DNA from: an uncultured Clostridia bacterium
GTDB taxonomy: Bacteria > Bacillota > Clostridia > UMGS1883
DNA: 64,000 bases
Assembly: GCA_947629005.1 (NCBI GenBank)
Contig: CANRCD010000003.1
Location: 61,057-125,056, forward strand
Reading direction: 5' to 3'
How positions within the stretch are numbered: position 1 is the first letter of the stretch; each line of letters opens with the position of its first letter. The notes below the pieces were generated by a model. It was not told the origin of the DNA and did no database searches. It was given only the letters and a program-made list of their open reading frames with translations. Below are positions 9,771 to 18,499 of the stretch, piece after piece. The position numbers and the translations under genes are program-made.

Positions 9771-9800
9771 ATTATACCACCAGCGCAGCTAAAAAGTCAA
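9771..9800 (-). promoter_or_regulatory. Sigma-A promoter of the DUF6514-like gene
   Basis: TTGACT (9795-9800 on the minus strand), an 18-base spacer and TATAAT (9771-9776). The roughly 80-base leader contains inverted AGGAGCGG/CCGCTCCT arms (9714-9756). Confidence 0.7.
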
Positions 9801-9920
9801 GAGTTTGGGCCAGTTAGCGAGCTATTCATATTTCAGAAAGTTCCTGTTGAAAACCCGTAAAAAATATGTTGTTTTTGCTTGCATTTGGAAGATTCCCGTC
9901 GGTTTTGCGCTCATTTGAGA

Positions 9921-9945
9921 AAAAAATCCCCCAAATCTTGGGGGA
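9921..9945 (-). terminator. Terminator of the argC-argB operon
   Basis: TCCCCCAA-ATC-TTGGGGGA with a run of T on the minus strand (9920-9926), placed about 30 bases after the 111-codon gene. Confidence 0.85.
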
Positions 9946-9973
9946 AAATTTTTTGGGCTGTTATTCCGAATTT

Positions 9974-10309
9974 TTACATTTTTCGCTGTATGTCGCTGGT
10001 GTAGTACGCCACGACGCTTATATCCCTGCCGTTCACATCCTCGCCGCTGATAATGGCCCCGCCGAGGCTCATCAGTTCGCCCAGCCGCGCCTTGGCTATG
10101 GCTATGCGGACGACCTCGCGGTTCTCGGAATATATGGCTATCTCACTCTCGTTCACTATGTTTATGACGGCCTCGCGGCAGAGTATCGTCTCTCCCGAGG
10201 GGCCGCGGCTGGCAACGTAGCGGACCTTGCGGTTCCTTATACGTTCGAGTATGGCCCGCTGGGCCTCCAGCCCGGCCTTTTCTTCCTTTTTCTTTTTTCC
10301 GAAAAGCAC
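9974..10309 (-). CDS. Hypothetical protein, last gene of arg operon
   Basis: A 111-residue soluble protein that I do not recognise. A basic N-terminus (MLFGKKKKEEK) is followed by a compact alpha/beta region with ILCREAVINIVN and LGGAIISGEDVNGRDI. GTG start at 10309, preceded by GAGAGGG. It begins 16 bases after argB and ends before the operon terminator, so it is co-transcribed with argC and argB; a role in arginine synthesis does not follow from that. Confidence 0.75.
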   Translation of the reverse strand: MLFGKKKKEEKAGLEAQRAILERIRNRKVRYVASRGPSGETILCREAVINIVNESEIAIYSENREVVRIAIAKARLGELMSLGGAIISGEDVNGRDISVVAYYTSDIQRKM

Positions 10310-10325
10310 GGGGCCACACCCTCTC

Positions 10326-11189
10326 TTACTTTGTTATCATGGTACCTATGCCGGTGTCGGTAAAGATTTCAAGCAGTATACAGTGGGGTATGCGTCCGTC
10401 GATGATGTGGACGCGGTTCACGCCGGCCTTAATCGCGTCGAGGCAGCCGTGGACCTTGGGTATCATGCCGCCGTTTATAACGCCGCTCTCGATAAGGGCC
10501 AGCGCGGTCTTGCGGCTCATCTCGTAGATTATGCCGCCGTCGGCGTCCTTGACGCCCTCGGTATCGGTGAGGAAAATCAGCTTTTCGGCGCTCATGGCCG
10601 AGGCCACGGCCGAAGCCGCCGCGTCGGCGTTGATATTGTAGCTGCGGCCCTCGTCGTCGGTGCCGATGGGCGCGATTACGGGTATGTAAAGGTCGTCGCT
10701 GATGAGGTCGATAACGTGGGTGTCCACGTCAATCACGCGGCCCACAAAGCCCAGGTCCTCCTCGCGGCCGTCAACGGTGGTAGTCATTTTTTCGCACTTT
10801 ATTATGCTTCCGTCTATGCCGCAGAGGCCGATGGCCTTGCCCCCCTTGGCGTTGAGCGTGGAAACCACGGCCTTGTTGGTCTTTCCCACAAGCACCATTT
10901 GGGCCACGTTCATTGTGGCCTCGTCGGTGTAGCGCAGGCCGTTGATGAAGCGGCTTTCCACATTATATGTCTTAAGCGCGGCCGAGATGTCCGGCCCGCC
11001 GCCGTGCACCACGACCGGCCTTGCGCCCACGTATTTGAGCAGCGTTATGTCCTCCATAACGCTCTGGCGCAGCTCGTCGCTTATCATGGCGTTGCCGCCG
11101 TACTTAATTACGATAGTTTTGCCGCTCAGACGCTGTATATAGGGAAGGGCCTCGATGAGTATGCCCGCCTTTTTGATGAGTTCTTCCAT
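10326..11189 (-). CDS. argB: Acetylglutamate kinase
   Basis: It phosphorylates N-acetylglutamate, the second step of arginine synthesis. The 287 residues show the amino-acid-kinase fold: IKYGGNAM near residue 29, VHGGGPDIS near 60 and the later [14 protein letters not shown] and DTEGVKD segments. RBS AAGGAG is placed well for ATG 11189. It follows argC by 15 bases. Confidence 0.97.
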   Translation of the reverse strand: MEELIKKAGILIEALPYIQRLSGKTIVIKYGGNAMISDELRQSVMEDITLLKYVGARPVVVHGGGPDISAALKTYNVESRFINGLRYTDEATMNVAQMVLVGKTNKAVVSTLNAKGGKAIGLCGIDGSIIKCEKMTTTVDGREEDLGFVGRVIDVDTHVIDLISDDLYIPVIAPIGTDDEGRSYNINADAAASAVASAMSAEKLIFLTDTEGVKDADGGIIYEMSRKTALALIESGVINGGMIPKVHGCLDAIKAGVNRVHIIDGRIPHCILLEIFTDTGIGTMITK

Positions 11190-11204
11190 AATTATCTCCT
11201 TATC

Positions 11205-12245
11205 TTACAAGTACAGCCCGGGCTGTGCGAGACCTGTTTTCTCATCCAGGCCGAACATCAGATTCATATTCTGCACGGCCTGTCCCGCCGCGCCTTTGAC
11301 AAGGTTGTCGATGGCGGCAACAACTATCACGCGGTTAAGCCGCTTATCGACCACAAGACCTATGTCCGCGAAATTGCTGCCGGCGACGTGGTTGCTTTCG
11401 GGCAGTTCGCCCTCGTCGTACACTCGCACAAAGTATTCGCCCCTGTAAAAGTCCCTGTAAAGCTCCAGCAGCTCCGCCGCGCTATGGTATTCCTTGAGGT
11501 TAGCGTAGCAGGTGGCGAAAATGCCGCGCTTCATCGGCACAAGGTGCGGGCTGAACGAGAGGACTATCTCCTCGCCGGCGAGCAGGCTCAGTTCCTGCTC
11601 TATCTCGCTGGTATGTCGGTGAGTGGCCAGCTTGTACGCTTTCATGTTCTCGGTACACTCGCAGAAATGGTAGTCGAGCGCAAGGCCGCGGCCCGCGCCG
11701 CTGACTCCGCTTTTCGCGTCTATAATAATGGAAGAATTGTCGATCATTCCGTTCTTCACGAGCGGAGCCATCGCCAGAATGGAACAGGTGGTGTAGCAGC
11801 CGGGGTTCCCCACCAGCCGCGTATTCCTTATCTCGCCGCGGTGCAGCTCGCACAGGCCGTAGACCGACTCCTTCAAAAGCTCGGGCGCGGAGTGAGGCTG
11901 GCCGTACCACTGCTCGTAAACCTTAACGTCGTTGTAGCGGAAATCGCCGCTGAGGTCGATAACGCGCAGTCCGGCGCCGTAAAGCGCGGGAATGACCTCC
12001 TTGGACGCGCCGTGCGGCAGCGCCGTAAACACCACGTCGCAGCGGCGGGCGGCCTCCTCCACGCTGAGCTCCTCGCACACAAGGTCGCACACGCCGCGCA
12101 GGCTCTGGTATACGTCGCTGATTTTCCGCCCCTTAAAGGTCTGCGACACAACCATAACCACCTCGCAGTCCGGATGGCCCGAAAGCACGCGCACGGTTTC
12201 TATTCCGGCGTAGCCCGTAGCCCCAAGAACTCCCGCTCTTATCAT
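11205..12245 (-). CDS. argC: N-acetyl-gamma-glutamyl-phosphate reductase
   Basis: An NADPH-dependent reductase, third step of arginine synthesis. GVLGATGYAG is the nucleotide-binding loop at the N-terminus and GNPGCYTT holds the catalytic Cys. The ATG at 12245 (MIRAGVLG) is chosen over the upstream GTG-type extension because GGAG lies just before it and the Rossmann strand starts there. Length is 346 residues, normal for the family. First gene of argC-argB-hypothetical. Confidence 0.97.
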   Translation of the reverse strand: MIRAGVLGATGYAGIETVRVLSGHPDCEVVMVVSQTFKGRKISDVYQSLRGVCDLVCEELSVEEAARRCDVVFTALPHGASKEVIPALYGAGLRVIDLSGDFRYNDVKVYEQWYGQPHSAPELLKESVYGLCELHRGEIRNTRLVGNPGCYTTCSILAMAPLVKNGMIDNSSIIIDAKSGVSGAGRGLALDYHFCECTENMKAYKLATHRHTSEIEQELSLLAGEEIVLSFSPHLVPMKRGIFATCYANLKEYHSAAELLELYRDFYRGEYFVRVYDEGELPESNHVAGSNFADIGLVVDKRLNRVIVVAAIDNLVKGAAGQAVQNMNLMFGLDEKTGLAQPGLYL

Positions 12246-12334
12246 AACAGTCTCCATTCCGCCGCTGCGCGCCGGCACAAATTTTTAATTGCGCAGAATA
12301 TACAAAATACGGTACAGCTTTAATATGTTTTATA

Positions 12335-12363
12335 ATTATACAACCCCGCGCATAAAATTGCAA
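12335..12363 (-). promoter_or_regulatory. Promoter of argC-argB with ARG-box-like sequence
   Basis: TTGCAA (12358-12363), 17-base spacer, TATAAT (12335-12340). AT-rich ARG-box-like sequence (TGTATAATTATAAAAC) covers the -10 region, suggesting arginine repressor control; the operator is inferred from resemblance only. Confidence 0.6.
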
Positions 12364-12383
12364 GAGTTTTTTGAAAATTTTTA

Positions 12384-12412
12384 TTGATTTTTCCAAACTT
12401 TTTTGCTATAAT
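12384..12412 (+). promoter_or_regulatory. Sigma-A promoter of purA
   Basis: TTGATT (12384-12389), 17-base spacer, TATAAT (12407-12412), diverging from the argC promoter with about 20 bases between them. Confidence 0.75.
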
Positions 12413-12414
12413 AA

Positions 12415-13737
<1,323 letters not shown>

Positions 13738-13844
13738 TTAGGGGCCGTTAAAAATACGCTCGGATCGTTTAAGGGCTTCATGTATTGATTTTGGTGATTT
13801 CAGTATTATACAGTTTATCAAAATAAAATTACTAATTGGCGTAG

Positions 13845-13870
13845 AAAATCCGCTCATAAGAGCGGATTTT
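13845..13870. terminator. Bidirectional terminator between purA and the MATE gene
   Basis: AAAATCCGCTC-ATAA-GAGCGGATTTT is a perfect 11-base stem with T-runs on both strands, sitting between two convergent genes. The rest of 13738-13938 holds short inverted segments (ATCGTTTAAGGGCTT and its partner near 13880-13905) but no gene. Confidence 0.85.
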
Positions 13871-13938
13871 CATTGTTTTTAAGCCCTTGAGCTATGAACG
13901 ATTTTTCGGCCGGCCCCGTGCCTCCACGCTACATGGCT

Positions 13939-15303
13939 TTATGACTTTTTCGCATCCTCGCCGTCGGGCGGAAGTGACCGCATAAACCACAGCAACAGCG
14001 GAACCGAGGTGACAAACAGCAGCGCGTCGGCGACGGGCTGGGAAATCTGTATCCCGAACAGGCCCCAAAGCCGCGACAGCAGCATTATTGTAGGTATGAA
14101 GTAAAGTCCGCTGCGCAGCACCGCCGTGGCCGACGCAAGCAAACTGTAGCCGCAGCTTTGGAACATCATGTTCGAACAGACGGCAATCGGCTGAAGCAGC
14201 AGCGCGGCGCTCTGCCATTTCAGCGCATAAGCCCCGATGGCCGTGACCTCGGGATCGTCGCGGAAAAGAGCGACGATGGATTCGGTGTTAAAGAACATCA
14301 CCGCGCCGGCTATGACCATAAGCGCCTCGGAGGCGAGAGTGGTGAACCAGAAAGACTTCTTCACTCGGGAGTACTTTTTCGCGCCGTAGTTGAACGAGCT
14401 GACCGGCTGGAAACCCTGCCCCAGCCCCAGTCCTACGGCGAAGGCAAAGAAGTTCACCCTGCCGACTATGCTCATTGCCGATATGGCCGCGTCGCCGAAG
14501 GGCTTGGCCTGCCGGTTAAGCACCATTGTCGATATGCTGCTGAGACCTTGGCGCAGCAGGCTTGGGAAGCCGGTGGCGCATATATCGCCCACAATGGCCG
14601 GTGTGAACGAGGCCCTTCTTATTGAAAGCCTCGCCTGCGTGCCGGCCTTAAGATATATCGAAAGCAGGATAAAAAAGCCCGCCGTCTGTGACAGAGCCGT
14701 CGAAAGGCCCGCACCGGCCGTGCCCATTTTGAAGCCGAATATAAATATCATATCGCCGAAGATGTTCAGCACCCCGCCCGACACAAGCCCTATCATGGCA
14801 CGGGAGGCCAGCCCCTCGTAGCGCAGCAGATTGTTCAGCGCGAAGCTGCCCGTCATGAACGGGCCGGCAAGCAGGATAAAAATGCCGTAATCACGCGCGT
14901 AGGGCAAAATCGTAGGCGTGCTGCCCAGAAGGCGCATCAGGGGGTTTATGAAAATAAGGCCGAGCACTCCTATCGCCGCGCCGGAGAAAAGGGCCATGAA
15001 AAAACCCGTCGAAGCCACGCGCGAGGCCTCGTCCAGACGTCCGGCCCCGAGCCTGCGCGAAACTATGCTGCCGCTGCCGTGGCCGAACATGAAGCCGAAG
15101 GCCTGAAGTATGGCCATAAGGCCGAACACCACGCCCACTGCCCCGCTGGCGCTGGTTCCGAGCTGCCCCACAAAGAAGGTATCGGCCATGTTGTAGATGT
15201 TGGTCACAAGCATACTTATCATTGTGGGTATGCCCAGCTTCGTCACCAAAACGGGAATGGGCGTTTCCGTCATTTTTTTGTACTGAGCTTCGTTTTCCGA
15301 CAT
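13939..15303 (-). CDS. MATE family efflux transporter
   Basis: A 454-residue polytopic membrane protein with about twelve hydrophobic segments. The opening KLGIPTMISMLVTNIYNMAD and the repeated internal QAFGFMFGHGSGS / GLGQGFQPVSSFNYGAKKYS segments are typical of MATE cation-coupled drug or metabolite exporters. Substrate unknown. The RBS is weak (GGTGA). No partner genes nearby. Confidence 0.93.
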   Translation of the reverse strand: MSENEAQYKKMTETPIPVLVTKLGIPTMISMLVTNIYNMADTFFVGQLGTSASGAVGVVFGLMAILQAFGFMFGHGSGSIVSRRLGAGRLDEASRVASTGFFMALFSGAAIGVLGLIFINPLMRLLGSTPTILPYARDYGIFILLAGPFMTGSFALNNLLRYEGLASRAMIGLVSGGVLNIFGDMIFIFGFKMGTAGAGLSTALSQTAGFFILLSIYLKAGTQARLSIRRASFTPAIVGDICATGFPSLLRQGLSSISTMVLNRQAKPFGDAAISAMSIVGRVNFFAFAVGLGLGQGFQPVSSFNYGAKKYSRVKKSFWFTTLASEALMVIAGAVMFFNTESIVALFRDDPEVTAIGAYALKWQSAALLLQPIAVCSNMMFQSCGYSLLASATAVLRSGLYFIPTIMLLSRLWGLFGIQISQPVADALLFVTSVPLLLWFMRSLPPDGEDAKKS

Positions 15304-15445
15304 TCTAAGTCACCAATTTCCAATATTAATATATTTATTGTACCACATTTGAGCAAAAATGTCAAACCATGCTTTTTGTGCAAATTATATAAAAACCCGC
15401 ACTAAAACTTGTGCAATTTTTCAGAGCATTTTGGTTAAAAAACAT

Positions 15446-15474
15446 TTGCAATTTAGGGGGCGCTGTGCTATAAT
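15446..15474 (+). promoter_or_regulatory. Promoter of tRNA-Arg
   Basis: TTGCAA (15446-15451), 17-base spacer, TATAAT (15469-15474), 18 bases before the tRNA. Confidence 0.8.
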
Positions 15475-15492
15475 TATCATTGTTGAAAAAAT

Positions 15493-15569
15493 GTGCTTGT
15501 AGCTCAGTTGGATAGAGTATTTGGCTACGAACCAAAGGGTCGGGGGTTCGAATCCCTCCAAGCACGCCA
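15493..15569 (+). tRNA. tRNA-Arg (anticodon ACG), CCA encoded
   Basis: Full cloverleaf: acceptor GTGCTTG pairs with CAAGCAC, the anticodon stem TTTGG/CCAAA holds loop CTACGAA (anticodon ACG), the T-loop is TTCGAAT, discriminator G, then CCA. Confidence 0.96.
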
Positions 15570-15570
15570 C

Positions 15571-15599
15571 GGTAGTATCTTTGCGGATACTACCTTTTT
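15571..15599 (+). terminator. Terminator of tRNA-Arg
   Basis: GGTAGTATC-tttgcg-GATACTACC followed by TTTTT, directly after the tRNA. Confidence 0.9.
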
Positions 15600-15641
15600 A
15601 TCTCTACAGTATAAGCTCTGATTTTTTGGGAGGGGCGAAAA

Positions 15642-16601
15642 ATGGCGGTTTTCCGGCTGGCGCGGAAGATGGTTCCCGTAAGCGTTAAATTCATAACCGA
15701 ATATATGCCCGAGGCCCACGGCGAATACGTGAAGGTCTACCTTTACGGCCTGTCCGCGGCCTGCTCCGGCATTGAGGCAGACAACGCCGCCATCGCCAAG
15801 CTGCTGCATATTCTTGTGGCCGACGTGGAAAACGCTTGGAAATACTGGAGCGAAAAGGGCCTTGTTCGCCTCGGCGACGGTACGGTGGACTTTGTCTGTC
15901 CCACCGAGGAGGACGCGCCCTCCCCCGCGTCTGAACCGGAACAGCCTCCGGCGGAGGACAGGCCCCCGCACGTGAGCGCGGCGGAGGTCGCCCGCGCGCT
16001 GGAGATGAACCCCGCCATGAAGGACACGATTTCCATGGCCGAGCAAATGCTCGAAAAGCCGCTCTCCTCGCGGGAGATAACCGCCATATACAATCTTATG
16101 GACTGGTACGGCATGGATTCGGCGTTGGTGCTGATGCTGCTCGAATACTGCATTTCGCAGGGGAAAAAAAATTTTTCCTACATTGAAAAAACGGCCCAGG
16201 GCTGGAACCGCGACGGCATAACCGATATAAAAAGCGCCGAGGCCGTAATAAAGCGCGCCACCGACGAGCGACGCTTTCAGGGCCGCTGCAAAAAGATATT
16301 CGGTCTGGAGAGGGCCTTTACGGTCTCGGAGCTGAAATACCTTAACTCATGGCGTTCCGAGCTGGGCTTCTCGCCAGAGATGGTGTCGCGGGCCTACGAC
16401 ATAACCGTGAACAACACCGGCAAGCTGGCCTTCGCCTATATGAATAGGATACTGCAAAGCTGGCATGAAAAGGGCGTCCGCCGCCCCGCCGACATAAAGG
16501 AGAGGGACTCCCGTCCGGCGCAGGCCCACTCCGGCGGCAAAATGGACGAGCAGGCCCTCATCGAGATGAGACGCCGCCTTGGCGCGGAGGACAAGTCCTG
16601 A
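15642..16601 (+). CDS. DnaD-like replication protein
   Basis: A 319-residue protein with a winged-helix-like N-terminus (1-75), an acidic proline-rich linker (about 90-115) and two DnaB_2/DnaD C-terminal-type domains. Each ends in the aromatic motif of the family: YIEKTAQGWNRDGI (about 179) and AYMNRILQSWHEKGV (about 265). DnaD-like proteins bind DNA and help load the replicative helicase. It sits 28 bases before a DnaC-like ATPase, the usual pair for primosome function. RBS GGGAGGGG. The duplicated domain is typical of clostridial forms. Confidence 0.88.
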   Translation: MAVFRLARKMVPVSVKFITEYMPEAHGEYVKVYLYGLSAACSGIEADNAAIAKLLHILVADVENAWKYWSEKGLVRLGDGTVDFVCPTEEDAPSPASEPEQPPAEDRPPHVSAAEVARALEMNPAMKDTISMAEQMLEKPLSSREITAIYNLMDWYGMDSALVLMLLEYCISQGKKNFSYIEKTAQGWNRDGITDIKSAEAVIKRATDERRFQGRCKKIFGLERAFTVSELKYLNSWRSELGFSPEMVSRAYDITVNNTGKLAFAYMNRILQSWHEKGVRRPADIKERDSRPAQAHSGGKMDEQALIEMRRRLGAEDKS

Positions 16602-16629
16602 CACCCTTTGCCCATTGGAGGGAGCTTAA

Positions 16630-17619
16630 ATGATCAATATATCGTCTTACGTCAGCGAAATAATTGAGCTGAGGGAGCAGCGCAAAAGGGCGGAGCTCGA
16701 GGAGCGCCGCGCGGAGGTTTTCGCACGGCTGCCGCGAATCAGGGATATTGAAAAGCAGTTTGACGCGACCGGCATAAGCCTCATAAACAGCGTGCTTGAC
16801 GGCTCGTGCAGGCCCGAGGAGGCCGTTCAGCGCATAATGGAAGAAAACCGCGCAGCCAATGCCGAAAAGCGCCGCCTGCTCCATGAAAACGGCTACGGCG
16901 AGGAATACATAGAGCCCCGCGTCGTCTGCGAAAAGTGCGCCGACAGAGGCTTCGTCGGCGGCAAGGTGTGCTCCTGCGTGAAGGCCGAGCTGAACAAAAA
17001 GCTGCTTTCCGAGGCCAACTTCACCGAAAAGCTCTCGAGCCAGACCTTTGAAAGCTTTCGTTTTGACTGTTACAGCGACGTAATCGACCCCAATTTCGGC
17101 TTTTCGCCGCTGACGAACATAAAGTCTGTTTACGCGCTCTGCCTCGATTTTGCCGAAAACTTTCGCACCACCGACAAAAATCTGTTTTTCACCGGCGGCT
17201 GCGGTCTGGGCAAAACCTACCTTTCCTCGGCCATAGCCAACCGCCTCATCGCGAACGGCGAGGACGTGCTGTACCTCAGCGCGAACTCCCTGTTTCCCAT
17301 TCTGGAGGATTTGCACTTCAACCGCGAGACCTCCGAGGGGAACCGCTATCTGGTCAGCCACGCGGCGGACTGCGACCTGCTGATACTTGACGATTTGGGA
17401 GCGGAGTTTGTAACACCGTTCACCGCGGCGGAGCTGTTCAGAATAATTAACGGCCGGCTGTTAAATAATAAAAAGACAATAATCTCCACAAACATGAGCC
17501 TTGATGAGATGAAGGCCCGCTACTCCGAACGAATATGCTCGCGCATTACCGGCAATTTTGAGATAGTGGGCTTCTTCGGAGAGGACATACGCAAAAAGCG
17601 CAAAATGGAAGGACGATGA
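16630..17619 (+). CDS. DnaC-like ATP-binding helicase loader
   Basis: A 329-residue AAA+ protein. An N-terminal coiled segment is followed by a Cys cluster (CEKCADRGFVGGKVCSC, about 100-117), probably binding zinc, then Walker A GGCGLGKT (about 190) and Walker B LLILDDLGAEF (about 250). The order matches clostridial DnaC/DnaI-type loaders that place DnaB on DNA. GGAGGGAG RBS. Its stop overlaps the next gene's start (ATGA). Confidence 0.9.
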   Translation: MINISSYVSEIIELREQRKRAELEERRAEVFARLPRIRDIEKQFDATGISLINSVLDGSCRPEEAVQRIMEENRAANAEKRRLLHENGYGEEYIEPRVVCEKCADRGFVGGKVCSCVKAELNKKLLSEANFTEKLSSQTFESFRFDCYSDVIDPNFGFSPLTNIKSVYALCLDFAENFRTTDKNLFFTGGCGLGKTYLSSAIANRLIANGEDVLYLSANSLFPILEDLHFNRETSEGNRYLVSHAADCDLLILDDLGAEFVTPFTAAELFRIINGRLLNNKKTIISTNMSLDEMKARYSERICSRITGNFEIVGFFGEDIRKKRKMEGR

Positions 17620-17909
17620 CCTTGACAGAGAGATTCCTGCGGCATATAGACCGCTTAAACGAAATAATGCTCCTGTTCAAAACCGACGCGAAGGCCGCCT
17701 CGGCCTCCCTTGAGGAGGAAAAGCTTGCCCTTGAGGCCGACTCCCGCGAGGAGGAGGGTCTGCTCCGCGCCGCGGCGTATAACGCGCTCGCCACAATACG
17801 CACCTCGCCCGAGCAGGAGCGCCCCGTAGGCCAGCTCATCGAGGCCATTTCCGACGCGGCGGCGGAGCTCGCGGCTATAATGGATTACGTTATCGAAAGC
17901 GAAAAATAA
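17616..17909 (+). CDS. Hypothetical small protein overlapping the helicase loader
   Basis: A 97-residue, strongly acidic helical protein with no membrane segment. It starts within the stop of the loader gene (ATGA overlap, RBS GGAAGG), which implies translational coupling. No family recognised; the predicted all-helical character (EEKLALEADSREEEGLL) suggests a coiled coil. Confidence 0.75.
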   Translation: MTLTERFLRHIDRLNEIMLLFKTDAKAASASLEEEKLALEADSREEEGLLRAAAYNALATIRTSPEQERPVGQLIEAISDAAAELAAIMDYVIESEK

Positions 17910-17927
17910 AAAATCCTAAAAAAATCC

Positions 17928-17956
17928 TTGACAAGCCAAGGGTTTGATGTTATACT
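17928..17956 (+). promoter_or_regulatory. Promoter of rpsO
   Basis: TTGACA (17928-17933), exactly 17 bases, TATACT (17951-17956): a near-consensus sigma-A promoter just after the preceding gene. Confidence 0.9.
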
Positions 17957-17962
17957 GCTATG

Positions 17963-18056
17963 TGGTATATTATCCCGCAGCTGAGGCACCGGATTCTCCG
18001 ACCTCTGCCACGGCCGCGCGGAGGTTGTACCGAATATATAAGGAGGTGCATTTTTA
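17963..18056 (+). promoter_or_regulatory. rpsO leader with stem structure, candidate S15 autoregulation site
   Basis: The leader can fold as GCA..GAGG..CGGA-TTC-TCCG..CCTC..TGC between about 17978 and 18010, followed by a second G/C-rich segment and the AAGGAGG RBS. Ribosomal protein S15 represses its own mRNA through leader structures in several phyla. That this one does so is inference. Confidence 0.45.
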
Positions 18057-18320
18057 ATGCAAAAGGACAGAAAACAGGAAATCATCGCGGCCTATGCCCT
18101 GCACGAGGGAGACACCGGCTCGCCCGAGGTTCAGATAGCTCTCCTCACCGAGAGGATCAATCACCTCAACGAGCATTTGAAGGTCTACAAGAAGGACCAT
18201 CACTCCCGCCGCGGGCTTCTTAAGATGGTCGGCCAGCGCCGCGGCCTGCTCAACTATCTCACACGCCTGGACGTAAACCGTTACCGTGCCATAGTTGAAA
18301 AGCTCGGCCTCAGAAAGTAA
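18057..18320 (+). CDS. rpsO: 30S ribosomal protein S15
   Basis: An 87-residue S15: [20 protein letters not shown], then [20 protein letters not shown] and [16 protein letters not shown]. It binds 16S rRNA early in assembly of the small subunit platform. AAGGAGGTGC RBS. It lies upstream of pnp, the arrangement found across most bacteria. Confidence 0.98.
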   Translation: MQKDRKQEIIAAYALHEGDTGSPEVQIALLTERINHLNEHLKVYKKDHHSRRGLLKMVGQRRGLLNYLTRLDVNRYRAIVEKLGLRK

Positions 18321-18327
18321 ACGATGA

Positions 18328-18363
18328 AAGGCAGAGCGTGAGTTTCCCCTTGCGCTCTGCCTT
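18328..18363 (+). terminator. Terminator or attenuator after rpsO
   Basis: AAGGCAGAGCG pairs with CGCTCTGCCTT; the T-run after it is interrupted (CCTATTTTC). It could partly end rpsO transcription and let some pass into pnp. Confidence 0.65.
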
Positions 18364-18409
18364 CCTATTTTCTTTCTAACCAAGGCCTTCCGCGCGGCGG
18401 GCGGAGCGG

Positions 18410-18450
18410 CACTTTGAAAAGATACGGCGCGACCGTCTTTTTTCAAAGTG
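18410..18450 (+). promoter_or_regulatory. Stem-loop in pnp leader
   Basis: CACTTTGAAAAGA pairs with TCTTTTTTCAAAGTG around a GC-rich loop, about 50 bases before pnp. In E. coli the pnp leader has a long stem cut by RNase III for PNPase autoregulation; this may be an analogue, or an imperfect terminator. Confidence 0.5.
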
Positions 18451-18499
18451 AACTCTTGCCTCCGGCGCGGAACGAAAAATTTATATGGAGGTTTTTTTG

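Noticed and set aside
10227..12323. 698-codon plus-strand open frame
   Set aside because: Antisense of argB and argC, both of which have clear active-site motifs.
13743..13757. 15-base match GCCGTTAAAAATACG shared with 31314-31328
   Set aside because: Too short and without matching flanks; in one place it is the foot of the riboswitch terminator, so probably chance.
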